Positions 6,521 to 14,714 of a DNA stretch of 64,000 nucleotides are shown piece by piece. Position numbers and translations under genes: made by a program. This DNA is from CAUJGQ01 sp042408665 (GTDB lineage Bacteria; Chloroflexota; Dehalococcoidia; CAUJGQ01): NCBI GenBank assembly GCA_042408665.1, contig JBHOQW010000137.1:1-64000 (forward strand), written 5' to 3'. Position 1 is the first letter of the stretch; the number at the start of each line of letters is the position of its first letter. The notes under the pieces are model-generated. The model was not told the DNA's origin. It ran no database searches and was given only the letters and a program-made list of their open reading frames with translations.

Positions 6521-8797
6521 ATGGCCCCTGAGCAGGAGCAAGAACCACCGCGACGGCCGCACCGGCGCCGGGTAGCGCCACCCCGGCGGCCGCCCCTCAC
6601 CCCCGGTCCCTCCCCCGCGAGCGGGAGCGGGGTGCCCGAAGGGCAGGGTGAGGGCCCGCTGCGGCCGGTGAGCCGCACCACGCCACCCCCGCCACCGCCG
6701 GCGCGGGAGGAGTCACCACCGCGTCCTGCCAGCGCTGTCACGCCGGACCTCGAGGTGCGGGAGGTGGTGCCCGGCTCCCGCCCGGGCGACCGCTACGTGC
6801 GCATCATGCGCGACGCCGGCGGTGAGCGACCGTTCCGGCGTGTGGCGCCGGGCGTGCTGGAAGCGCAGCTGGAGGCGCACATCCCGAAGACAGGGCTGGG
6901 GCGCACGTGGGCGCAGGTGCGGCGCTTTCTCGTGGGGGCGCCGCTGGCCACGGCCGAGGCGCCGCACGAGCGCTTGTCCAAGCTCAAGGCGCTGGCCGTC
7001 TTCTCCTCGGACGCCCTATCCTCCGTGGCCTACGCCACGCAGGAGATCATCCTGGTGCTCATCTTTGCGGGGCCGATCGGGCTGAACTACGTCTTCCCGA
7101 TCAGCCTGGCGATCGCCGCGTTGCTGGCCATCGTCACCATCTCTTACCGGCAGACGATCCGCGCCTACCCGAGCGGCGGCGGCGCCTATATCGTCGCCAA
7201 GGACAACCTGGGCACCTGGGCCGGGCTGGTAGCGGGGGCGTCGCTGCTCATCGACTACGTGCTCACGGTGGCGGTGTCCATTTCGGCCGGGGTGGCGGCC
7301 ATCACCTCGGCCTTTCACGGGCTGGAGCCGTGGACGGTAGAGCTGGCGCTGTTGGCCGTGGCCATCATGGTGCTGGGCAACCTGCGCGGGGTGCGCGAGT
7401 CGGGCACGATCTTCGCCGCACCCACGTACGTGTTCCTGGGCGCGGTGCTGCTCATGCTGGCGGTGGGGCTGGCGCGCGTGTTCACGAGCGGTGACTCGCT
7501 GCTCGTCGGACGTGAGCCGGCGGTGCCGCTGCCGGTCACCACGAGCCTGGGGCTGTTCCTGATCCTACGTGCGTTCGCCTCCGGGAGCACGGCCCTCACC
7601 GGTGTGGAGGCCATCTCCAATGGGGTGCCGGCGTTCAAGCCGCCGGAGTGGAAGAACGCCTCCACCACCCTCACTTGGATGGCCGTGTTGCTGGGCACCA
7701 CGTTCCTGGGCATCAGCCTGCTCGCCCATCACTACGGTGTGGTGTACTACGACGAGCACGCCGTGCGCGTGCTGGAGTCCCGGGGGCTCGAGGTCAGCCG
7801 CACCGCGCAGGAGACGGTGCTGTCGCAGCTCGCCCAGATCGTGTTCGGTGGCAAGAACGCGCTCTACCTCCTCGTCCAGTTCGCCACGATGCTGATCCTG
7901 GTGTTGGCGGCCAACACTAGCTTCGCCGACTTCCCCCGCCTGGCCTCGATCATGGCCAAAGACGGCTTTATGCCGCGTGCCTTTACCTTCCGCGGCGACC
8001 GGCTGGCCTTCACCAACGGCATTCTGGCGCTGGGCGGGCTGGCGATGGTGCTGTTGCTGGTGTTCCACGCCCGTACCGAGCGTCTCATCCCCCTGTACGC
8101 CGTGGGCGTGTTTACCTCCTTCACGCTTTCGCAAAGCGGGATGGTGCTCCACTGGCGGCGCCTGCGTGAGCCCGGCTGGCGGCGCAGCATGGTGATCAAC
8201 GCGGTGGGTGCTGTGGCGACGGCGGTGGTGACCCTGGTCATCGCCGGCACAAAGTTCCTCAGCGGCGCGTGGCTATCCGTTACGCTCACGGTGGTGCTGG
8301 TGGCGATGTTCCGGCGCATCCGGCGCCATTACGAGGAGGTGGAACGAGAGCTGCGCCTGGCCGATCTGTCGCGGCCGCTCTCGGTCGCCACCGAACCGCC
8401 CCTGGTCATCGTGCCGATCTCCGATCTCAACCGGGCTACGGAGGGGGCGCTCAGCTACGCGCTCAGCCTCTCGCCGCGTGTGACGGCCATCCACATCACC
8501 GACGACCTCAGCGCGGCCGAGTCACTGCGCCGGCGCTGGGAGGCGTGGGCGGGGCGTGTGCCGCTGGTCATTATTGAGTCCCCCTATCGTTCCTTCACCG
8601 GGCCGTTCCTGCGCTATCTGGATGAGCTGCAACGGCGTAACCCCCAGGCGCGCATTACCGTGGTGCTGCCGGAGTACGTGCCGCGTCACCTGTGGGAGCA
8701 TCTCCTGCACGGTCAGACGGCGCTGCGGCTGAAGGCGGCGCTTCTCTTCCGCCCGAACACCGTGGTGATCGATGTGCCGTACCTGCTCTCACATTGA
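6521..8797 (+). CDS. KimA-like potassium transporter (APC/KUP superfamily), copy 1
   Basis: This 758-residue protein is an APC-fold transporter closest in motifs to Bacillus KimA (YdaO), a high-affinity potassium-proton symporter that works as a dimer. The residues I recall as potassium ligands of KimA are all present with exact spacing: D164 and Y171 in SSDALSSVAY, D245, Y246, T249 and S253 in DYVLTVAVS, and T360 and E363 in TGVE. About 12 hydrophobic helices (160-600) are followed by a soluble C-terminal domain of about 150 residues. Residues 1-110 are an Arg/Pro-rich extension absent from KimA; residues 26-45 are encoded by an interspersed palindromic repeat. A second copy follows 270 bases downstream. 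The substrate call rests on family knowledge. Confidence 0.85.
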   Translation: MAPEQEQEPPRRPHRRRVAPPRRPPLTPGPSPASGSGVPEGQGEGPLRPVSRTTPPPPPPAREESPPRPASAVTPDLEVREVVPGSRPGDRYVRIMRDAGGERPFRRVAPGVLEAQLEAHIPKTGLGRTWAQVRRFLVGAPLATAEAPHERLSKLKALAVFSSDALSSVAYATQEIILVLIFAGPIGLNYVFPISLAIAALLAIVTISYRQTIRAYPSGGGAYIVAKDNLGTWAGLVAGASLLIDYVLTVAVSISAGVAAITSAFHGLEPWTVELALLAVAIMVLGNLRGVRESGTIFAAPTYVFLGAVLLMLAVGLARVFTSGDSLLVGREPAVPLPVTTSLGLFLILRAFASGSTALTGVEAISNGVPAFKPPEWKNASTTLTWMAVLLGTTFLGISLLAHHYGVVYYDEHAVRVLESRGLEVSRTAQETVLSQLAQIVFGGKNALYLLVQFATMLILVLAANTSFADFPRLASIMAKDGFMPRAFTFRGDRLAFTNGILALGGLAMVLLLVFHARTERLIPLYAVGVFTSFTLSQSGMVLHWRRLREPGWRRSMVINAVGAVATAVVTLVIAGTKFLSGAWLSVTLTVVLVAMFRRIRRHYEEVERELRLADLSRPLSVATEPPLVIVPISDLNRATEGALSYALSLSPRVTAIHITDDLSAAESLRRRWEAWAGRVPLVIIESPYRSFTGPFLRYLDELQRRNPQARITVVLPEYVPRHLWEHLLHGQTALRLKAALLFRPNTVVIDVPYLLSH
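6593..6655. repeat. Interspersed palindromic repeat, in frame inside kimA-like copy 1
   Basis: CCCTCACCC (6594-6602) and GGGTGAGGG (6646-6654) form perfect 9-base outer arms. The 16-mer at 6629-6644 (GGGGTGCCCGAAGGGC) reappears in inverse orientation at 31035-31050. The element is translated as residues 26-45 of the transporter, where the paralogue has an unrelated Pro-rich stretch. Confidence 0.7.
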
Positions 8798-8863
8798 GCG
8801 CGCTCGATTGTGACCCAAGTCCACCTGCGATCTGCCTTTTGTATCGGGACCGGCACGTTTGAA

Positions 8864-8946
8864 TGCCGATCCGCACGGGAGTAACCTGATCACCGGAGGG
8901 GAAAGCGGCACTCCCCGCACCGTGAGAGCCTGTCACACCGGGGGCA
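8864..8946 (+). promoter_or_regulatory. Possible structured leader of the second kimA-like gene
   Basis: The gap before the second transporter gene is 270 bases long, unusual here. Its 5' part contains blocks in the order TGCCGATCC, GGGAGTAACC, GGGG, CCCGCACC, CCGG and GGCA, which resembles the order of conserved blocks in c-di-AMP (ydaO-type) riboswitches, known to control kimA genes. The segment is only 83 bases against about 115, and the GGGGTGAATC and CGACAGCTAAC blocks are not intact. It may be a diverged relative or chance. Confidence 0.2.
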
Positions 8947-9068
8947 CGGGAGCTGCGGCACGCGCGCTTACCCAGCAGCGATCCACGGTTACCTGTACCC
9001 CTTCCTGCGTCACACGGCCTCCCACGCCCGCTCGGTCAGCGGCGGGCCGACGTCTGGGGAGGGTCAGA

Positions 9069-11279
9069 ATGGATGACGAGCGCCCCGAGGAGGGCCAGCG
9101 CCGTCCCCACCCCCGGCGGGTGGCGCGGCCCGGCCGGCCGGTAAAACCCGTCGAGCCGCCTACCGCGCCGGAGCGACCCGACGCGCTGCGCCCCGTCTCT
9201 CGCAATGTCCCGCCGCCGCCCGGTGAGGGCCGGGAGGACGGCCGCAGCCCGGTCCGGCGGCCGGAAAGCGTGATCGTGCGTCGGGGCTCCCGCCCGGGCG
9301 ACACGTTTGTGCGCATCATGCGCCCGTATGCCGGTGAGTTTCAGCGGCGTGCCCCCGGGTATCTCGTGGCCACGGAACGGGTGCTTCGGCCGACGACCGC
9401 GTTCGGGCGGTTGCGCGAGGCCATGCGCAGCTTGCTGCTCGGGCGCCGGATCCGCACGGAATCCGAGCGTGAGGAGCGGGCCGGTAAGCTTACCGGCTTG
9501 GCCATCTTCGCCTCAGACAACATCTCCTCGTCGGCCTACGCCACCGAGGAGATCATGCGCGTGCTGGTGCTGGCCGGCGTTGGCGCCCTGGCGCTCACCA
9601 TGCCGATCACGCTGGCCATCGTGGCGGTGCTGGCCATCGTGGTCAGCAGTTACCTCCAGGTCATTCGCGCCTACCCCGGCGGGGGTGGTAGCTACGTGGT
9701 GGCGCAGGACAACCTGGGCGCCCTGGCCGGCCTCACAGCGGCGGCGGCGCTGCTCACGGACTACATCCTCACGGTCGCCGTCTCGACATCCGCCGGTGTG
9801 GCGGCGCTCACCTCCGCCTTCCCAGAACTGTTCGCGCATCGGGTGCTGATCTCCGTGGCGGTGGTGGCGCTGATGGCGCTGCTCAACCTGCGCGGCATCC
9901 GCGAGGCGGGGACGATCTTCGCCGCGCCCACCTACCTGTATGTGGTTGCCATTCTCGGCGTTCTGGCCACCGGTATGGCGCGCTTCCTGCTCGGTGACCT
10001 GCCGGAGTACAACCCGCCGCGGGAGTGGGTGGAGGCGCACGGTGCGGAGAGCCTGGGCCTGCTCCTGGTGCTGCGCGCCTTCGCCTCCGGTTCGGTGGCG
10101 CTCACCGGCACGGAGGCGGTGTCCAACGGCGTGCCCGCCTTCAAGCCGCCGGAGGTGAAGAACGCCCAGACCGTGCTGGTGATGATGGGCTGCCTGTTCG
10201 CCACGGTGTTTTTGGGCATCAGCTTCTTCGCCGCGCGGCTTGGCGTGGTACCGGACCCGCACGAGGTGGAGACGGTGGTCAGCCAGGTGACCCGTGCGCT
10301 GATGGGCAAGAGCTGGTATTACTACCTGGTCCAATTTGCGACGGCGATCCTGCTGGTCTTGGCCGCCAACACCGCCTTCAACGGCTTCCCGCGCCTTACC
10401 AGCATCGTGGCCCGCGACGGCTTCCTGCCGCGCCAGTTCCAGTTCCGCGGCGACCGCCTGGCCTACAACACCGGCATCATCGTGCTGGCGCTCATCTCGT
10501 CGGCGCTCATTGTCGCCTACCACGGCAGCGTGACCGGACTCATCCCGCTGTACACGGTGGGCGTGTTCGTGGCCTTCACCCTCAGTCAGGCCGGCATGGT
10601 GCGGCGCTGGCTCAGGCTGCGTGAGCAGGAGCGGGGTTGGCGGTGGCGGGCCGCGATCAACGGCGTGGGCGCCACCGTCACCGGGATCGTGGCGCTGGAG
10701 GTGAGCATTTCCAAGTTTGCCCTGGGCGCGTGGATGGTGCTGGTGCTGATCCCGCTGCTGGTGCTGATGATGGTTGGCATCGGTCATCACTACCGCACCG
10801 TGGCCCGACAACTGGCGCTGGACGGCGCGGCGCCGCTACCCCGCCGACTGCAAGAGCCGGTAGTGGTGGTCCCTATCAGCCGGCTGGACCGGGCCACGCT
10901 GCACGCGCTGGCGTTCGCCCGCTCCATCTCCAGCGACGTGCGTGCGGTCCACGTGACCGATGACTTAGAAGATGCCAAGCGTATCAGCGAGCCATGGCCG
11001 CAGTACGCCGGCGACGTGCCACTCGTGATCGTGGAATCGCCCTACCGCGCGCTCATCCAGCCCCTGCTGGCCTACATCAACTGGGTCGATCGGCAGTCGC
11101 CGGGTCCCGTCACCGTGGTGCTGTCCGAGTTCGTGCCGCGTCACTGGTGGGAGTACCTGCTCCACAACCAGACGGCGCTGCGCCTCAAGCTGCGGCTCTT
11201 CTTCCGGCCGAACACCGTGGTGATCGACGTGCCCTACCACCTCACCAAGAAGCCGGAGCCGATGACGCCCGAGGCCTGA
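9069..11279 (+). CDS. KimA-like potassium transporter (APC/KUP superfamily), copy 2
   Basis: A 736-residue paralogue of the preceding gene. The ATG at 9069 is preceded by GGGGAGGG; the open frame continues upstream to 8859 but without a ribosome site. Potassium-ligand positions are again kept: D150 and Y157, D231, Y232, T235 and S239, T346 and E349. The N-terminal extension shares RRPHPRRVA and LRPVSR with copy 1, so both descend from one extended ancestor, but the middle of the extension differs. The C-terminal soluble domain ends in VVIDVPYHL, as in copy 1 (VVIDVPYLL). Two tandem copies suggest different affinities or regulation. The transport substrate is inferred from KimA. Confidence 0.85.
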   Translation: MDDERPEEGQRRPHPRRVARPGRPVKPVEPPTAPERPDALRPVSRNVPPPPGEGREDGRSPVRRPESVIVRRGSRPGDTFVRIMRPYAGEFQRRAPGYLVATERVLRPTTAFGRLREAMRSLLLGRRIRTESEREERAGKLTGLAIFASDNISSSAYATEEIMRVLVLAGVGALALTMPITLAIVAVLAIVVSSYLQVIRAYPGGGGSYVVAQDNLGALAGLTAAAALLTDYILTVAVSTSAGVAALTSAFPELFAHRVLISVAVVALMALLNLRGIREAGTIFAAPTYLYVVAILGVLATGMARFLLGDLPEYNPPREWVEAHGAESLGLLLVLRAFASGSVALTGTEAVSNGVPAFKPPEVKNAQTVLVMMGCLFATVFLGISFFAARLGVVPDPHEVETVVSQVTRALMGKSWYYYLVQFATAILLVLAANTAFNGFPRLTSIVARDGFLPRQFQFRGDRLAYNTGIIVLALISSALIVAYHGSVTGLIPLYTVGVFVAFTLSQAGMVRRWLRLREQERGWRWRAAINGVGATVTGIVALEVSISKFALGAWMVLVLIPLLVLMMVGIGHHYRTVARQLALDGAAPLPRRLQEPVVVVPISRLDRATLHALAFARSISSDVRAVHVTDDLEDAKRISEPWPQYAGDVPLVIVESPYRALIQPLLAYINWVDRQSPGPVTVVLSEFVPRHWWEYLLHNQTALRLKLRLFFRPNTVVIDVPYHLTKKPEPMTPEA

Positions 11280-11345
11280 GCGCCAGCGCGGCTGGCCCCT
11301 CTCAGTCCCGAATGGTACCCTCTTCGCGGTTGGGGGTGCGGAGCG

Positions 11346-11714
11346 ATGGAGCGGCTGTGGTTCGGCCTGGGGTCGGCACTGGCCTTGCTGGCGGTGGTGA
11401 GCGGCGCCTTCGGCGCACACGCGCTCGAGGACCGGCTGGGATCAGACGACCTGGATCTCTGGCAGACCGCGGCCCGGTATCACATGTACCACGCCCTGGC
11501 CTTGCTGGCGGTGGCCTATGCGGCCGGACGCTGGGGTGGCAGTCTCACGGCCGCGGCTGGCTGGCTGTTTCTCGCTGGGGTGGTGCTGTTCTCCGGTAGC
11601 CTGTACCTCCTCTCCCTTACCGGCGCCCGCGTGCTCGGTGCGGTGACGCCTTTCGGCGGCCTGTGCTTTATCCTCGGCTGGGCGGCTCTGCTCGCCCAGG
11701 CGTTCAAGGCGTAG
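11346..11714 (+). CDS. DUF423 family small membrane protein
   Basis: A 122-residue protein with four hydrophobic helices, the size and pattern of the DUF423/YgdD family. The family hallmarks are visible: SGAFGAHAL near the N-terminus, YHMYHALALL, and AVTPFGGLCFILGWAALL at the end. The start ATG follows GGAGCG by a few bases. No function is established for the family. It sits between the second transporter gene and a hydrolase gene on the same strand; gene order does not suggest a role. Confidence 0.85.
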   Translation: MERLWFGLGSALALLAVVSGAFGAHALEDRLGSDDLDLWQTAARYHMYHALALLAVAYAAGRWGGSLTAAAGWLFLAGVVLFSGSLYLLSLTGARVLGAVTPFGGLCFILGWAALLAQAFKA

Positions 11715-11780
11715 AGGTGGAGCGGCGCGGGCGCTGGCACGGGATGCGCGCGAGCGTGTCGCCCACGGGAGGACGGCGTG

Positions 11781-12569
11781 ATGCGGCCCGACTTCTCGCT
11801 GCTGGACCGGCCGCACGTCCTGGCCTTCATGTTCTACCCCCGCTCGGACTGGTCGCCGCCACCCGCGGGGGCCGAAGACCTCACCATCCCGGTCGCGGAC
11901 GACATCTCCCTCTCCGCCCGTCTCTACACCGGAAACCGTGACTGGCCGGTGATCCTCCTGTTCCACGGCAACGGGGAGGTGGTGGCGGATTACGACGGCA
12001 TCGCCCCGCTTTACCACCGCTACGGCCTGAACCTGCTGGTATCAGACTACCGCGGCTACGGCCGCTCCGGCGGGCGGCCGACGTTCACGGCCATCCACGC
12101 CGACGCTCACCCGGTGAAGGCGATCGCCTTCGCTCACCTGGACGCGGGTGGCTACCGCGCGGGGCGGTACCTCATGGGCCGCTCCCTGGGCGCCTTGCCG
12201 GCCGTCGAGCTGGCTGTCACAGACGCGGCCGGGTTTCGCGGCCTGATCCTCGAGTCTGGGGCGGCCGGCGTGCGCGGCTGGAGCCGCTTCGCCGCCCCCG
12301 GTGATGACCCGGCGGCCTGGCAGGCGCTGGAGGCGGCCCAGCGCGCCCGGCTGGCATCCATCACCCTGCCGTTGCTCACCATCCATGGGGCGTGGGATGA
12401 ACTGGTGCCGCTGCAGCGAGCGCTCGAAGCGCACGAGATGATCGGGTCCGAGGACAAAGAGCTGGTGATCATCCCCGATGCCGGGCACAATGACCTGCTC
12501 GCCCGCGGGCTCGAACAGTACTTCCAGGCCCTGGCGGGGTTCGTGGCCCGGCACGAGGGACGCTCGTGA
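11781..12569 (+). CDS. Alpha/beta hydrolase (BEM46/dienelactone-type)
   Basis: A 262-residue alpha/beta hydrolase with no signal peptide. HGNGE (62-66) supplies the oxyanion region, S135 in GRSLG is the nucleophile, D206 in GAWDELVP the acid and H236 in DAGHND the base, so the triad is complete. A GTG at 11778 directly precedes the chosen ATG; GGGAGG lies eight bases before the ATG. Motifs resemble the BEM46-like group of peptidase S9-fold hydrolases. The substrate is not indicated by the neighbours. Confidence 0.8.
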   Translation: MRPDFSLLDRPHVLAFMFYPRSDWSPPPAGAEDLTIPVADDISLSARLYTGNRDWPVILLFHGNGEVVADYDGIAPLYHRYGLNLLVSDYRGYGRSGGRPTFTAIHADAHPVKAIAFAHLDAGGYRAGRYLMGRSLGALPAVELAVTDAAGFRGLILESGAAGVRGWSRFAAPGDDPAAWQALEAAQRARLASITLPLLTIHGAWDELVPLQRALEAHEMIGSEDKELVIIPDAGHNDLLARGLEQYFQALAGFVARHEGRS

Positions 12570-12708
12570 AGAATTTCGCGCATCACTGGCGCGTAACGGT
12601 ACGGTAGGTAGACTAAAGGCACGCGGGCCGGAGGCAGGGTCCGGACGCACGGTGCCCGGAGCGCCCCGCTGCAGCGGGGGGTGAGGCCGGCCAGGAGTAG
12701 CGGCACGT

Positions 12709-13506
12709 ATGAAGTTCATCGTCTGTATCAAGCAGATTCCCGACCCGGAGACGCCCGCCTCGGCGTTCAAGATCGACCCGAGCGGCAAGAAGGTGGTGCC
12801 GGCGCAGGGCATCGCGCCGGTGGTCAGCCCTTTTGACACCCAGGCCGTGGAGGCGGCGCTGCGCATCAAGGACGCGCAGGGTGAGGGGCACATCACGGTG
12901 ATCAGCATGGGCCCGGCCAGCGCCCGCGACGTGATCAAACACGCCCTGGCCATGGGCGCCGATGACGGCATCCTCATCGATGACCCGGCGCTGCAGGACG
13001 TGTTCGATCCCTACGTGACGGTCACGGTGCTCGCCGCCGCCATCCGCAAGGTGGGCGAGTTCGACGCCGTCTTCACCGGCCGCCAGGCGGCGGACTGGGA
13101 CTGGGGTGTTACCGGCCCCGGTCTGGCTGAGGTGCTCGGTCTCTCGCAGGCCACTTTTGCCAAATCCGTCACCGCCCGAGACGGCAAGCTGGTGGTGGAG
13201 CGGGTGCTGTCCGACGGCTTCGAGACGATGGAGATCCCCACGCCGGCGCTGGTTACCGTCTCCAACGAGCTGGGCGATCCCCGCTACCCGCAGCTCCGTC
13301 AGATCATGATGGCGGCGCGCAAGCAGATCACCACCTACACCCTCGCCGACCTTGGCCTCACCCCCGACCAGATTCGGCCGCGGTTGGAGCTGGAACGGCT
13401 GTACATTCCGGTCAAGGAGTCCAGGGTCGAGATCATCGAGGGCGACAGCCCGGAGGAGAAGGCCGCCAACCTGGCCCGCAAACTGCGGGAGGCGAAGTTG
13501 ATCTAA
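12709..13506 (+). CDS. etfB: Electron transfer flavoprotein beta subunit
   Basis: A 265-residue ETF beta subunit (FixA family). It opens with MKFIVCIKQIPDPETP and contains the family run GRQAADWDWGVTGPGLAEVLG. ETF heterodimers take electrons from acyl-CoA and amine dehydrogenases and pass them to a quinone reductase. AGGAG precedes the ATG. The alpha subunit follows 76 bases downstream, and a flavin-dependent oxidase gene after that, so the three may form one electron-transfer unit. Confidence 0.93.
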   Translation: MKFIVCIKQIPDPETPASAFKIDPSGKKVVPAQGIAPVVSPFDTQAVEAALRIKDAQGEGHITVISMGPASARDVIKHALAMGADDGILIDDPALQDVFDPYVTVTVLAAAIRKVGEFDAVFTGRQAADWDWGVTGPGLAEVLGLSQATFAKSVTARDGKLVVERVLSDGFETMEIPTPALVTVSNELGDPRYPQLRQIMMAARKQITTYTLADLGLTPDQIRPRLELERLYIPVKESRVEIIEGDSPEEKAANLARKLREAKLI

Positions 13507-13582
13507 CCGTTCCGGCCCCGGGCCGCGCGCTGGCCGGCACCCGCGCGAGCGGGCACGGGACCGATGCCAAGGGGAGCACGTC

Positions 13583-14566
13583 ATGGCAGAGGGTGTTCTG
13601 ATCATCGGTGAAACCGCCGATGGCAAGCTGGCGCCGATCACGCGGGAGCTGATCGCCGTCGGCAGTCGCATTGCCGGCGAGACGGGCGGGCTCGTGAGTG
13701 TGGCGCTCTTTGGCAGCAACGCCGAGGCGCTGGCCCAGTCGGCCATCGAGGCAGGCGGCGACCTCATCTACACCTTCACCGAGAACCTGCTGGACGAGTA
13801 TCTGACCGATACCTGGCTGCCGGCGGCGCAGATGGCCGTGGAGGTGGCCGACCCGGCCGTGGTGCTGCTGGGACAGAGCAACGTCGGGCGCGACCTGGCG
13901 CCGCGGCTGGCGTTCCGCCTCGGCACGGCCGTGGTGATGGACGTGACCGAGCTCAGCATTGAGGGTGGCACGGTGCACTGGACCCGCCCCTGCTACGGCG
14001 GCAACGCCCGCGCGGTGGTGAAGGTGCTCACCAGCCCCCAGGTCGTCACGGTGCGCAGCAAGAGCTTCGACCCGCTGGAGCCGCAGCCCGGCCGCAGCGG
14101 TGACATCATCCCGATGGAATCCGGCATCGACCCGTCCCAGGTCAAGCAGCGCATCCTTGGCCGCGAGACCGCCAAGGCGGAGGGCGTGCGCCTGGAGGAT
14201 GCGGCGATCGTCGTCTCTGGCGGCCGCGGGCTGGGCGGCCCGGAAGGTTTCAAGCTCCTGGAAGAGCTGGCCGCCGTGTTGGGCGCCGCCGTGGGCGCCA
14301 GCCGCGCCGCCTGCGACCTGGGCTGGTATCCGCCCTCGCAGCAGGTGGGGCTCACCGGCAAGACCGTCAGCCCGGACCTGTACATCGCGGTGGCCATCTC
14401 CGGCGCCAGCCAGCACTGGGCGGGCATGGCCAACTCCAAGAACATCGTCGCCATTAACAAAGACCCGGAGGCGACGATGGTGAAGAACGCCCGCTGGGCG
14501 ATCGTTGAGGACTACCGTAAGGTGCTGCCGCCGCTCATCGAGGAGTTGAAGAAGCTCAAAAGCTGA
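13583..14566 (+). CDS. etfA: Electron transfer flavoprotein alpha subunit
   Basis: A 327-residue ETF alpha subunit (FixB family). The C-terminal FAD domain carries the signature around GKTVSPDLYIAVAISGASQH and NIVAINKDPEA. GGGGAG precedes the ATG at 13583. With EtfB it should form a soluble FAD-binding carrier in the cytoplasm. A strong hairpin at 14589-14630 follows, which may separate it from the downstream oxidase gene or only lower read-through. Confidence 0.93.
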   Translation: MAEGVLIIGETADGKLAPITRELIAVGSRIAGETGGLVSVALFGSNAEALAQSAIEAGGDLIYTFTENLLDEYLTDTWLPAAQMAVEVADPAVVLLGQSNVGRDLAPRLAFRLGTAVVMDVTELSIEGGTVHWTRPCYGGNARAVVKVLTSPQVVTVRSKSFDPLEPQPGRSGDIIPMESGIDPSQVKQRILGRETAKAEGVRLEDAAIVVSGGRGLGGPEGFKLLEELAAVLGAAVGASRAACDLGWYPPSQQVGLTGKTVSPDLYIAVAISGASQHWAGMANSKNIVAINKDPEATMVKNARWAIVEDYRKVLPPLIEELKKLKS

Positions 14567-14588
14567 ACGGCTCCGAGAGCGGCCCTGG

Positions 14589-14630
14589 CAGAAGCGCGCC
14601 CCGCTCCACGTGGGGCGCGCGTTGCTTCTG
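14589..14630 (+). terminator. Hairpin downstream of etfA
   Basis: CAGAAGC (14589-14595) pairs with GCTTCTG (14624-14630), and GCGCGCCCC (14594-14602) with GGGGCGCGC (14612-14620) around a 9-base loop. There is no T-run after it, so it may be a terminator of the GC-rich type or an RNA-stability element. Confidence 0.5.
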
Positions 14631-14714
14631 ATGGAGGGCGGCGCCACGCCGCGGACGGTGCGGCCCGTCGCCAGCCGCGGTACAGTGGGTTGGCGCGGAC
14701 GACGGGAGGCAGGG

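Noticed and set aside
9513..10811. A 432-codon frame antisense to the second kimA-like gene
   Set aside because: Rich in His, Gln and Arg without any motif; a shadow of the conserved transporter.
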